From contig CAINJJ010000023.1 in NCBI GenBank assembly GCA_903849645.1, forward strand, positions 1 to 64,000: a DNA stretch of 64,000 nucleotides, written 5' to 3'. Positions 34,493-42,314 of this stretch are shown here, in pieces. The notes beneath the pieces were generated by a model. That model saw only the letters and a list, made by a program, of their open reading frames with translations, had not been told where the DNA came from and did no database searches. A program made the position numbers and the translations under genes. The DNA comes from an uncultured Acidobacteriaceae bacterium (GTDB lineage: Bacteria; Acidobacteriota; Terriglobia; Terriglobales; Acidobacteriaceae). Position 1 is the stretch's first letter; every line of letters starts with the position of its first letter.

Positions 34493-34731
34493 GCGAAATC
34501 CGCTCCACGGATCGTGCTGCGCTGGCGAGAGATTTCCAGATCGTCCATGCCCCCAACCTCCTGGGCGATGCGATGAATCTCCGAGCCGATCTTCAGACGC
34601 TTGGGGGGCAGCACGGTCTCTTCCAGAATCATGCGGACCTCGGCCTCGGTGGAGCGGCCGTTGTGTGCGGCGCGCGTGCGCAAGGCCCGGTGCGTCTCTT
34701 CGGAGAGGTTGCGGACGGTCAGGTTGGGCAT
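34489..34731 (-). CDS. FitA-like ribbon-helix-helix antitoxin
   Basis: 80 residues. MPNLTVRNLSEETHRALRTR then AAHNGRSTEAEVRMILEETV is the FitA/Arc-type ribbon-helix-helix DNA-binding domain (residues 1-42); the C-terminal part (IHRIAQEVGGMDDLEI) would wrap the toxin. AAGGTGAAGG precedes the ATG. Stop overlaps the toxin start. The promoter and inverted repeat upstream support autorepression, as known for FitAB. Confidence 0.92.
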   Translation of the reverse strand: MPNLTVRNLSEETHRALRTRAAHNGRSTEAEVRMILEETVLPPKRLKIGSEIHRIAQEVGGMDDLEISRQRSTIRGADFA

Positions 34732-34748
34732 GCCTTCACCTTACAAAG

Positions 34749-34791
34749 ATTGTAGGCAATGATGGCAGAAATGTAAATCTGCCATCATTGC
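34749..34791 (-). promoter_or_regulatory. fitAB promoter overlapped by a 14-bp inverted repeat operator
   Basis: On the minus strand: -35 TTTACA (34772-34777), 17-bp spacer, -10 TACAAT (34749-34754), start of transcription expected near 34741. A perfect inverted repeat has arms GCAATGATGGCAGA (34756-34769) and TCTGCCATCATTGC (34778-34791) around 8 bases. One arm fills the spacer and the -35 lies in the loop. This arrangement fits repression by FitA bound to both arms. Confidence 0.78.
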
Positions 34792-34819
34792 GACGACCGC
34801 CGCGCCGCCCGCGACCGCC

Positions 34820-36649
34820 TCAGAACCGGTAAACCCGCGCCTCCCAGGGCCGCAGATTCAGCTCCGTCGCGTGCTCCTCGCTCCCCGGCACATGGGGCAG
34901 GTTGCCCAGCACCAGCGCGCCCGCCTTGACCCCGCCCGGCAGCGTGTAGGCCACCGGTGCGCGCCCAAAGTTCAGCACCACCAGAAAGCGCTCCTGCCCC
35001 AGCGTGCGGGTATAGGCATACACCTGCGTATGCGCCGGGTCCAGGTCCGCATACTCCCCATACACCAGCGCCTTGTGCGCCCGGTGGAGCGCGATGGCGC
35101 GACGCGTGTAGTTGTAAACCGAGTCCGGGTCGGCCAGCTCCTGGGCGGCATTGATGGCGGTGTAGTTGGGGTTCACTGCCAGCCAGGGCTTGGCCGCGGC
35201 AGGGCTGAAGCCAGCGTTGGCCGTCGCGTCCCACTGCATCGGGGTGCGCGAGTTGTCGCGGCCAAACCGGTGCGCGATGGCGACAAACTGCGCCTCTGTC
35301 ACCTTGCCCGTCACCACCCAGGCCTGGTACGCGTTCTTGACCTCAATGTCGTTGAACTGGTCCACGCGTTCGAAGGGATAGTTCGTCATCCCCAGTTCAT
35401 CGCCCTGGTAGAGAAACGGGGTGCCGCGCAAGGTGAGCAGCATCGTCTCCAGCAGCTTGGCCGAACTGGCGCGGAACTCAGGCGTCGAGTCGTCGCCAAA
35501 GTTCGATACCAGCCGCGGGTTATCGTGGTTGGAGAGGAAGACCGTGTCCCAGTCGGTTTTGGTCAGCACCTGCGCGTGGCGGTCGTAGATCGACTTCAGC
35601 TCCGGCAGCTCCCACTTCCGCTCGGTGTAGCCCTCCCCGCGATTCACGCGAATCGCGTCAAAGTTGAACACCAGGTTCAGCTCGTTGCGCTGGCTGTTGA
35701 TGATCCTGGTTTGCTCGTCGAGGGTGATGCCGATGGCCTCGCCCACGGTCATGGTGTCGTACTTCGCCAGCACCTCGCGGTTCATCTGCTGCAGGTACTC
35801 GTCGCGGCGCGGCCCGTTGGCCCACAGGCGCGATGGGTCCTTGAGCTGGTCGGCGGTCAGGTCGGGCAGACCGGGCTGCTTGGAGATGAGGGGAATCACG
35901 TCCATGCGGAATCCGTCCACGCCCTTGTCCAGCCAGAAGCGCATCAGGGAAAACACATCTTCGCGGACCTTGGGGTTGTCCCAGTTCAGGTCGGGCTGCT
36001 TGGCGGCGAACAAGTGCAGGTAAAACTGCCCCGTGGCCGCGTCGTATTGCCAGGCAGGCCCGGAGAAGTAGCTCGGGTAGTTGTTTGGGGGCAGGGGATG
36101 AGCCGGGTCGTCCGGATTGGGGCGCCCGTCCCGCCAGAAATAGTAGTCCCGGTAAGGGTTGTCCCTGCTTTTGCGGGACTCGGCGAACCAGTGGTGCTCG
36201 TCCGAGGTGTGATTGACCACCAAATCGATGATCAGCCGCATGTGCCGCGCCTTGATCCCGGCCAGCATCCGGTCAAAGTCCGCCATCGTGCCAAACTCCG
36301 TCATCACCTTGCGGTAGTCGCGGATGTCGTAGCCGTTGTCGGCGTTGGGCGAGTCGTAGTGGGGGCTGAGCCAGATCACATTGACGCCCAGCTTTTGCAG
36401 GTAGTCGAGCTTCTGCGTAATGCCGTTCAGGTCGCCAATTCCGTCGCCGTTCGAGTCCTTGAACGAGCGCGGATAGACCTGGTACACGACCGCCTCCTTC
36501 CACCAGCGGGGTTCGTAGCCGTTGATGAGCGGCGCCGCGGCCTTTACGGCCGGTTTGGCGGCGGATTGCTGGTCCTGGGCGACTGCGGATGCGGCAAGGA
36601 GAAGCAGTGTGGCAAGAATCGATGCGGAGACAACCCGTATGTTTTTCAT
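34820..36649 (-). CDS. Secreted GH13 alpha-glucosidase / oligo-1,6-glucosidase
   Basis: 609 residues from the ATG at 36649, which begins a signal peptide (SASILATLLLLAASAVAQ); the frame is open 61 codons further but without signal. GH13 regions: I DLVVNHTSDEHHWF, II GFRMDVIPLI (nucleophile Asp), III TVGEAIG (Glu), IV FLSNHDNPR (Asp), and QPDLNWDNP, which places it with oligo-1,6-glucosidases and related enzymes. Catalytic opening EAVVYQVYPRSFKDSNGDGI is canonical. Export implies extracellular or periplasmic oligosaccharide use. A LacI-like palindrome lies 146 bases upstream. Confidence 0.92.
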   Translation of the reverse strand: MKNIRVVSASILATLLLLAASAVAQDQQSAAKPAVKAAAPLINGYEPRWWKEAVVYQVYPRSFKDSNGDGIGDLNGITQKLDYLQKLGVNVIWLSPHYDSPNADNGYDIRDYRKVMTEFGTMADFDRMLAGIKARHMRLIIDLVVNHTSDEHHWFAESRKSRDNPYRDYYFWRDGRPNPDDPAHPLPPNNYPSYFSGPAWQYDAATGQFYLHLFAAKQPDLNWDNPKVREDVFSLMRFWLDKGVDGFRMDVIPLISKQPGLPDLTADQLKDPSRLWANGPRRDEYLQQMNREVLAKYDTMTVGEAIGITLDEQTRIINSQRNELNLVFNFDAIRVNRGEGYTERKWELPELKSIYDRHAQVLTKTDWDTVFLSNHDNPRLVSNFGDDSTPEFRASSAKLLETMLLTLRGTPFLYQGDELGMTNYPFERVDQFNDIEVKNAYQAWVVTGKVTEAQFVAIAHRFGRDNSRTPMQWDATANAGFSPAAAKPWLAVNPNYTAINAAQELADPDSVYNYTRRAIALHRAHKALVYGEYADLDPAHTQVYAYTRTLGQERFLVVLNFGRAPVAYTLPGGVKAGALVLGNLPHVPGSEEHATELNLRPWEARVYRF

Positions 36650-37030
36650 CCTCGGATGATAGCGCTCGCGACAAGGCAGGGCCAGTGGGCCAGGCGGGTG
36701 CGGGGGGGCCTTGGAAAATGGCGTCCGGTCGAAAAATGAATGGACGCTCATGAAGAATGGCTTTCCTTCTGTGGGTAAAACATGGGAGCTACTATGCAAA
36801 GCTTTGCAGTTAGTACGGAACCCAAGGCGCATTCTAGCGACAAGTTAAGCCAGTGTTTGACCTTCTTCAAAAAGCGCGCCCATCGCTGCAAGTCTTGGCA
36901 CACAATGGTGTAAGCCGGGCATTGAAACCGCCGAGACACAGAAATCTCTTCCACCTTCAGTCTTTGGCTGACTGATTGCTTGGCATGTGTCGAGGCGTAT
37001 AGATTCCCCGCGCAGATGAGCAGGTTTCCA
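36650..37030. other. Divergent intergenic region between the alpha-glucosidase and diguanylate cyclase genes
   Basis: No gene is supported. It must hold both promoters. The one clear element is the 14-bp palindrome listed separately. Sequence is less GC-rich than the flanking genes. Confidence 0.4.
36795..36808. promoter_or_regulatory. 14-bp palindrome resembling a LacI-family operator
   Basis: TGCAAAGCTTTGCA is perfectly self-complementary. LacI/CcpA-type operators share the TGNAA...TTNCA frame. Placed 146 bases upstream of a GH13 gene and 223 bases upstream of the GGDEF gene. No LacI gene is in the window, so the assignment is inference. Confidence 0.45.
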
Positions 37031-38572
37031 ATGGTCGATGCTGCAATCCAGTTGCGTCCGCTGCCACGGTGGCCTTCCCGCAAGCCACTGGCCTATGCGC
37101 TGTGGGGGGCGGTTGGTCTCCATTGCGCACTGCTGCTGGCACTCGGGCAGCGCGCTGCTGCGGCCTCGCGCCTGGTCATGGCGGTCATTCCGCTGCTGGC
37201 GGCCGTCTGCACAGAGTGGCGCGCGCAGCGGCTTGCCGAACGTGAGCGCACCGGCTGGCGCTGGCTGAGTTTGGCCCTGGTGCTCTGGGCCGGCGGCCAG
37301 TTGCTCGAGGCCCTGCTGGGCGGCCCTCCCACTGCATCCAGCTTGACAGTCGTGGACGCGGCTGACCTGTTTTACATCGCCGCCGCCTTTCCCGTGTTCC
37401 TGGCCGTCACCGGTTCACGCGACCAAGAGAAGATTCGCGCTTCTTTTTATCTCAATTCCGCCCAGATTGGCCTGGCCCTCTCACTCGCCTTCTTCCGCCT
37501 CTACCGAATGCCCATGTCTGCCGCGCAGGCTGCGAAAGCGATGATGGCAGTCGCCGCCGGAGAGTGCCTGCTGCTGGCCTTCGCCGCCGTTTTGAGGCTT
37601 GCCTCCTGGTCCACCCTTGAAGAGCGCCGCCGGACCCGGCTGGTCTGCGTCGCGCTCTGGCTTTATCTTTCCATCGAGTTATGGATGAGCTATGCCAGTT
37701 GGCAGTGGCATCTTCGCGCCGGAACGCTGCTGGATATACTCTGGGGCGTTCCCTTCCTTTTTTCCGGATGGCAGGCGCTCCGTTTGCCGGTAGACACCAT
37801 GCCCACTGAAATAGCGCTCCGCCGCAACCGGCTGCGTCTCCTTTTCCAGAACTTTGGCCCGCTGCTCGTCAGCGCCGGCATCTTCCTGCTGGCCGTCTCC
37901 ATTGCCAGGGAGCATCCGCTGATTGCCTTGTCGGCCATCTTCCTCCTGCTCCTCATTCAGGGCGTTCAGGGCGGGCTGGTCCAGATGAGCTACCGCAGCG
38001 GCCGGGAAATGCTCCTCAGCCGGGAAAGGGAGTTGGAGATTGCCAACCTTGCACTCGAAAGGCTGGCCCTGGAAGACCCCCTCACCGGCATTGCCAACCG
38101 CCGCCATTTCAACTCCGCGCTCGACGAGTCGTGGAAGCGCGCCGCGCGGCAGCAACAGCCCGTCACGATTCTCATGATCGACCTGGACTACTTCAAGGCC
38201 ATCAACGACGCGCATGGCCACCCCCATGGAGACCAATGCCTTCTCAAGGTGGCGCAGGTGCTGTCGGAGTTTGCCGGCCGGGCAGGCGACCTGCTGGCAC
38301 GCTATGGCGGCGAGGAGTTCGTTCTCCTGCTGCCCAACACGAGCCTGGGCGGCGCCATGACGGTGGCCGAGCGCATGCGCTACGCCATCTATTCCCAGAA
38401 AGTCGCCAACGGAGCCTCCCCGTTTGATAAGTGCCTGACCATCAGCATCGGCATTGGAGCATGCGACCCCAAGCCGGGGGCGGAGCCCGGCGCGCTGCTC
38501 CGCGCCGCCGACCAGGCCCTCTATGAAGCCAAGGGGCTGGGTAGGAACAGAATCTGCGCCCGCGCCTGTTGA
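37031..38572 (+). CDS. Membrane-bound diguanylate cyclase (GGDEF)
   Basis: 513 residues from the ATG at 37031, chosen for GAGCAGG six bases upstream; an ATG at 37016 or a TTG at 36980 are alternatives. The N-terminal 330 residues hold about eight hydrophobic segments (for example ALWGAVGLHCALLLALG and PLLVSAGIFLLAVSIA). GGDEF domain about 355-510: DPLTGIANRRHFN, MIDLDYFKAINDAHGHPHGD and ARYGGEEFVLLLPNT (active GGEEF). No RxxD inhibitory site was obvious just before the signature (GRAGDLLARYGGEEF has RAGD, so one is possible). Makes cyclic di-GMP; sensed signal unknown. Confidence 0.88.
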   Translation: MVDAAIQLRPLPRWPSRKPLAYALWGAVGLHCALLLALGQRAAAASRLVMAVIPLLAAVCTEWRAQRLAERERTGWRWLSLALVLWAGGQLLEALLGGPPTASSLTVVDAADLFYIAAAFPVFLAVTGSRDQEKIRASFYLNSAQIGLALSLAFFRLYRMPMSAAQAAKAMMAVAAGECLLLAFAAVLRLASWSTLEERRRTRLVCVALWLYLSIELWMSYASWQWHLRAGTLLDILWGVPFLFSGWQALRLPVDTMPTEIALRRNRLRLLFQNFGPLLVSAGIFLLAVSIAREHPLIALSAIFLLLLIQGVQGGLVQMSYRSGREMLLSRERELEIANLALERLALEDPLTGIANRRHFNSALDESWKRAARQQQPVTILMIDLDYFKAINDAHGHPHGDQCLLKVAQVLSEFAGRAGDLLARYGGEEFVLLLPNTSLGGAMTVAERMRYAIYSQKVANGASPFDKCLTISIGIGACDPKPGAEPGALLRAADQALYEAKGLGRNRICARAC

Positions 38573-38654
38573 AGCCGTCAAAACCGGGTCAACCAAACCT
38601 GGGCAACTGCCCTCCTTCTTTCCACCGGTCAGTACAATAAGAGCGGGAGAGGTC

Positions 38655-39152
38655 ATGGCTCGCTACTGGACCGGAGTTCTGCAACATCGCGGTGGGCTCG
38701 GTCTGGCTGCCAATATCGTGTTTGCGATCTCCCTGGCCTGCCTCGCCAATGTTTTGGTTTTCCTCGTCAATCCAGCCGAACAGCTTGAGACTCCGGTATA
38801 CCGCTTTCAGCCGCCCGGCTTTGTCATCGGCCTGGTGTGGGTGCTTCTGTTTGCCGCCATGGGTTTCGCCCGTTGGCTCGTCTTGCCCCAGCAAGACGGC
38901 GGGCTCAAGCGCCGGACATCGGTCCTCCTGCTCATCGTCTTTTGCGCGGCGTATCCGCTCTACACCCTCGGACTCCGCAGCATGACCCTCGGCCTGGCCG
39001 GAAATGCGGTTACCGCGGCCCTCGCCATCTGGGTGGCCAGCCGCATCCGCCGCTCTTCGTGGTTGGCAGCCGGCATGGTTCTGGCCCCGGCGGTCTGGGT
39101 CGCGTTTGCGTCGTACCTGATCCTGGAACAAATCCTCGGGAGGTCCATTTGA
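38655..39152 (+). CDS. TspO/MBR-family membrane protein
   Basis: 165 residues with GGGAGAGG upstream. Five membrane segments. The family patterns FQPPGFVIGLVWVLLFAAMG (helix 2) and VLAPAVWVAFASYLILEQIL (helix 5) match TspO proteins, which bind porphyrins or steroids. The last base triplet overlaps the TTG start of the next gene. Some TspO residues are altered (ILEQ in place of LN), so this is a divergent member. Confidence 0.78.
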   Translation: MARYWTGVLQHRGGLGLAANIVFAISLACLANVLVFLVNPAEQLETPVYRFQPPGFVIGLVWVLLFAAMGFARWLVLPQQDGGLKRRTSVLLLIVFCAAYPLYTLGLRSMTLGLAGNAVTAALAIWVASRIRRSSWLAAGMVLAPAVWVAFASYLILEQILGRSI

Positions 39153-39886
39153 TCCACTCACGCAAGAAGCTGGGAACCCTCTGGGCTGCAGCCTCCGTCA
39201 TTCTGGGGATGTGTTCGGGCGGTGCCCTGGCTGCACAAACCGCCCTTCCGGCTCAGGCGGCTGTCACCACCGTCAAGCCCGACGAAGGCTCCATCCCTCG
39301 TCACGCCGGCGCCCTGCAGGTTGTCCCCATGACCCTCGAACAGCAGGGCCGCTACTACGCGCGCCATTCCTTTGACCCCGGCTCGCTCCTCTCTCCGGCG
39401 CTGCCCGCGGCCATCCTGATGCTCAATCCGCCCCACCACTACCCCCGCGAGTGGAAGGACGGGGGCGGCGCATTCGGCCGCAACTTCGGAAACGCCCTGG
39501 CTGCCGAACAGGCTGCCAATGCCGGCAAGTTCCTGGGCTGCGCCGTCTTTGGCGAGGACCCGCGCTACTTTCCCGACACCCATACGAACCCGTTCCACCG
39601 CGTCTACCATGCCCTCGCCTTCACCGTGGTGGACAACTCCACGCACGGGAGGCCCCGTCTCGCCCTCTCCAACTTCGCGGGCGCGGCGGCGGGCGGCTTT
39701 GTCGGCATGGCCTATCTCCCCGATGGCTACACCGACGCCATTCACGCCGGACAGCGCGCCGGCGGCACGTTTGTGGGCTACGTTCCCACTCAGATCGTTG
39801 GATTCGCCACCCACAATGTCACCGAGGAGTTCTCACCGGAGCTCAAGTGGCTCCGCCGCAAGCTTCACATTCCCTTCAGCCATTGA
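39149..39886 (+). CDS. Secreted hypothetical protein coupled to the TspO-like gene
   Basis: 245 residues from a TTG at 39149 (GGGAGG just upstream) overlapping the TspO-like stop by 4 bases (TTGA). The signal peptide is LWAAASVILGMCSGGALAAQ. The body has PREWKDGGGAFGRNFGNALA, EDPRYFPDTHTNPFHRVYHA and a Gly-rich helix (SNFAGAAAGGFVGMAYLPDG). I recognise similar acidobacterial proteins with a DPRYF motif, but no function is known. Tight coupling suggests it works with the TspO-like protein in the envelope. Confidence 0.7.
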   Translation: MIHSRKKLGTLWAAASVILGMCSGGALAAQTALPAQAAVTTVKPDEGSIPRHAGALQVVPMTLEQQGRYYARHSFDPGSLLSPALPAAILMLNPPHHYPREWKDGGGAFGRNFGNALAAEQAANAGKFLGCAVFGEDPRYFPDTHTNPFHRVYHALAFTVVDNSTHGRPRLALSNFAGAAAGGFVGMAYLPDGYTDAIHAGQRAGGTFVGYVPTQIVGFATHNVTEEFSPELKWLRRKLHIPFSH

Positions 39887-39941
39887 GTCGCCGGGCCGCA
39901 GACGGCCCACTCCGGCAGGGCCTTGAGCACCTACGCCTGGT

Positions 39942-39976
39942 TTGACTTCGCCTGGTGGACTAAGCATACTTAGTCC
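39942..39976 (+). promoter_or_regulatory. phd-vapC promoter and operator; predicted leaderless transcript
   Basis: -35 TTGACT (39942-39947), 17-bp spacer, -10 CATACT (39965-39970). The expected start is six or seven bases after, i.e. at or next to the A of the ATG at 39977. An inverted repeat GGACTAAG (39957-39964) - CATA - CTTAGTCC (39969-39976) covers the -10 and abuts the start codon, as expected for an autorepressor site. No Shine-Dalgarno sequence precedes the ATG. Confidence 0.65.
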
Positions 39977-40279
39977 ATGGCCTACACAGTTCATCAGGCG
40001 AAAACTCACTTCTCCCGGCTGCTCAAAGAGGCAGAGGCGGGCCAGGAAGTCGTCGTGATGCGCGGCAAAAAGCCTGTCGCCAGGCTCGTGGCCATCGACG
40101 AGCCGGCCACGAATCTCTCCGACCCCAGCTTCCGCCTTGCCGGTGCATACCGGGGGCGCATGCGCTGGGATGAGAGCGCCTTTGATCCGATGACGGACAA
40201 GGAACTGGTGGAAAGCGGTTTGGGGTGGATGCTGGATGCGCCCCTTGTTCCTCCCGCCTCTGAGTCTGCGGAGAAGTGA
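39977..40279 (+). CDS. Phd/YefM-family antitoxin
   Basis: 100 residues. The N-terminal MAYTVHQAKTHFSRLLKEAE and AGQEVVVMRGKKPVARLVAI is the Phd/YefM DNA-binding fold; the C-terminal part (DPMTDKELVESGLGWMLD) would bind the toxin. Overlaps the toxin gene by 4 bases (GTGA). Start lies at the edge of a palindromic operator. Neutralises the downstream PIN toxin. Confidence 0.92.
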   Translation: MAYTVHQAKTHFSRLLKEAEAGQEVVVMRGKKPVARLVAIDEPATNLSDPSFRLAGAYRGRMRWDESAFDPMTDKELVESGLGWMLDAPLVPPASESAEK

Positions 40280-40662
40280 CTTACCTGCTCGATACACATA
40301 CACTTCTCTGGGTTTTGAATACTCCGGAGGCGCTTCCTTCGCGGGTCATGCGCATCGTGCTGGACTCGGCCGCCACCTTGCTGGTTTCCATCGCCACTCC
40401 CTGGGAGATGGCCATCAAAGTCAACTGCGGCAAGCTGGATGCGGCAGATATCCTGGAGAACTTTGAGGCGGCCATGACGCGTGGCCGCATCACTGTTCTC
40501 GAAACTGCGGTGCGGCAGGCAATCCTCAGCGGACGCCTTCCCCTGCACCACCGCGACCCCTTCGACCGGCTGCTGGCCGCGCAGGCCCTGGACCTGCGCA
40601 TCCCCATCCTCAGCCGCGACCGCGTCTTTGACCTTTACGGGGTCCAGCGAATCTGGGATTAA
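40276..40662 (+). CDS. VapC-family PIN-domain toxin
   Basis: 128 residues from a GTG. YLLDTHTLLWVLNTPEALPS (first Asp), SIATPWEMAIKVNCGK (Glu), HHRDPFDRLLAAQALDLRIP and ILSRDRVFDLYGVQRIWD (Asp residues): a standard type II PIN toxin with Phd-type antitoxin upstream. RNase target unknown. Followed closely by der on the same strand (44 bases), so read-through into der is possible. Confidence 0.92.
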   Translation: MTYLLDTHTLLWVLNTPEALPSRVMRIVLDSAATLLVSIATPWEMAIKVNCGKLDAADILENFEAAMTRGRITVLETAVRQAILSGRLPLHHRDPFDRLLAAQALDLRIPILSRDRVFDLYGVQRIWD

Positions 40663-40706
40663 CTGACGCCGTTTCAAGTCTTTACAAACGGCAATTGGAG
40701 CAGGTT

Positions 40707-42197
40707 GTGTCGAAGTATCACAAGTCGGTCGTCCCCACAAAGTCGCGCGCCGGATCGCTTCCCCTGGTGGCCATCGTGGGCCGCCCCAACGTGGGCAAGT
40801 CCACCCTTTTCAACCGCCTGACCGGCACCCGGCGCTCCATTGTGGGCGACGAGCCCGGCATCACCCGCGACCGCATCTATGGCGAATACGAGTGGGGCGG
40901 CCGCCAGTTCCGGGTAGTCGATACCGGCGGCATCGTGCCGGACGACCCCGACCTGATTCCCACCGAGATCTACAACCAGGCCAAAGTGGCGCTCGAAGAG
41001 GCCGACGCCCTCGTGCTGGTCGTCGACGCCCGCACGGAGCTCGCCAGCCCGGACTACGATCTGGTGCGCCTGCTCATTCGCGGCGGCAAGCCCCTGTTCC
41101 TCGCCGTCAACAAGGTCGAGGGAGAGGCCATGGCCCTGGCCGCGGAAAACTTCCGCCAGCTTGGCATCCGCAACGTTTACCCGGTCAGCTCCGAGCACGG
41201 TCTGGGCATCGGCGACCTGCTCGAAGCCATCGCCGCGGCCATCCCCCTGCCCGAGGGTGCGGCCATTCCCGAGGTCGGCGTCCTGGAGGCCGAGGCCAAC
41301 AAGGAAGCGGCAGCAGGCCTGACAGAAGAAGAAGAGGCCGAGGGCGTCCACAAGACCCATGGCGAATTTGAGCAGCACGAGACATCCGTGGCCATCATCG
41401 GCCGCCCCAACGTGGGCAAGTCCACCCTGCTCAACTCCCTCACCGGCACCTCCCGGGCCATCGTCTCCCCCATTGCCGGAACCACCCGCGACGCGGTGGA
41501 CGAGGTCGTCGAGTTCGAGGGCAGCCAGTTGCGCTTTGTCGATACCGCCGGCATCCGCCGCAAGGGCAAGACCCACCTCATGGCGGAAAAGCTCAGCGTG
41601 GTCATGGCCCGCCGTCACCTTGAAGCAGCCGACGTGGCCCTCCTGGTCATTGACGCCACAGCCGGCGTCACGGCCAGCGACGCCACCATCGGCGGCTATG
41701 CCCATGAGAGCGGCCGGAGCGTCATCATCGTGGTCAACAAGTGGGATGCCGTCACCACCGGCCGCACCGACGGCAAGCCGCCCGCCGACCGGACGATCTT
41801 CGAGGAGCAACTGCGCAAGTCGCTGAAATACCTGAGCTATGCCACCGTGATCTTTCTCTCGGCGCTCGAAGGCACAGGCGTCGAACGCGTTCTCCACGAG
41901 GTCATCACAGTGGCCGCCGAGCGGCGCAAGCGCGTCTCCACCGGCCAAATGAACCGCTTCCTTGACAAGGTCGACTTCCAGCGCGCCCCCGTGCCCATGT
42001 CCAAGCGCATCCGCATCTTCTATATGACCCAGGCAGCCGTCGCCCCGCCCACCTTTGTCCTCTTCACGGACCGCGACATCCAGTTGCACTTCGCCTTCGA
42101 GCGGTTCCTTGAAAACCAGATCCGCGAGGAGTTCGGCTTCAAGGGCACACCCATCTGGTTCAAGGTCAAGGCCCGCAACGCCAAAAAGGACGACTAG
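40707..42197 (+). CDS. der: Ribosome-associated GTPase Der (EngA)
   Basis: 496 residues from a GTG at 40707 (GGAG eight bases upstream); a TTG four codons upstream is an alternative. Two G domains in tandem: VAIVGRPNVGKSTLFNRLTG and DEPGITRDR / VDTGGIVPDD, then VAIIGRPNVGKSTLLNSLTG, AGTTRDAVDE, VDTAGIRRKGKT and VNKWDAV. KH-like C-terminal domain about 390-496. Essential in 50S subunit assembly. The linker between the G domains is acidic (TEEEEAEGVHK) and a little long. Confidence 0.96.
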   Translation: MSKYHKSVVPTKSRAGSLPLVAIVGRPNVGKSTLFNRLTGTRRSIVGDEPGITRDRIYGEYEWGGRQFRVVDTGGIVPDDPDLIPTEIYNQAKVALEEADALVLVVDARTELASPDYDLVRLLIRGGKPLFLAVNKVEGEAMALAAENFRQLGIRNVYPVSSEHGLGIGDLLEAIAAAIPLPEGAAIPEVGVLEAEANKEAAAGLTEEEEAEGVHKTHGEFEQHETSVAIIGRPNVGKSTLLNSLTGTSRAIVSPIAGTTRDAVDEVVEFEGSQLRFVDTAGIRRKGKTHLMAEKLSVVMARRHLEAADVALLVIDATAGVTASDATIGGYAHESGRSVIIVVNKWDAVTTGRTDGKPPADRTIFEEQLRKSLKYLSYATVIFLSALEGTGVERVLHEVITVAAERRKRVSTGQMNRFLDKVDFQRAPVPMSKRIRIFYMTQAAVAPPTFVLFTDRDIQLHFAFERFLENQIREEFGFKGTPIWFKVKARNAKKDD

Positions 42198-42216
42198 GGA
42201 AAAACTGGCAGGCGCC

Positions 42217-42250
42217 CCATCCATTGCGCGTTTTCCAGCGCAATGGATGG
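42217..42250 (+). terminator. Hairpin downstream of der
   Basis: A perfect 13-bp stem, CCATCCATTGCGC (42217-42229) and GCGCAATGGATGG (42238-42250), starts 20 bases after the der stop. There is no U-run, so a terminator or a mobile repeat structure is possible; its right arm is the start of repeat D copy 2. Confidence 0.5.
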
Positions 42251-42297
42251 GATCCCGCAAAGTTCGGGCCCACACAATTTTGGAAAATGGGGCGTCG
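42242..42297. repeat. Dispersed intergenic repeat D, copy 2
   Basis: AATGGATGGGATCCCGCAAA, GTTCGGG, then CACAATTTTGGAAAATGG; matches 8231-8283 in order and spacing. It fills the space between der and the convergent AhpD-like gene. Confidence 0.55.
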
Positions 42298-42314
42298 CAA
42301 CCGCGGCGCCCTTT

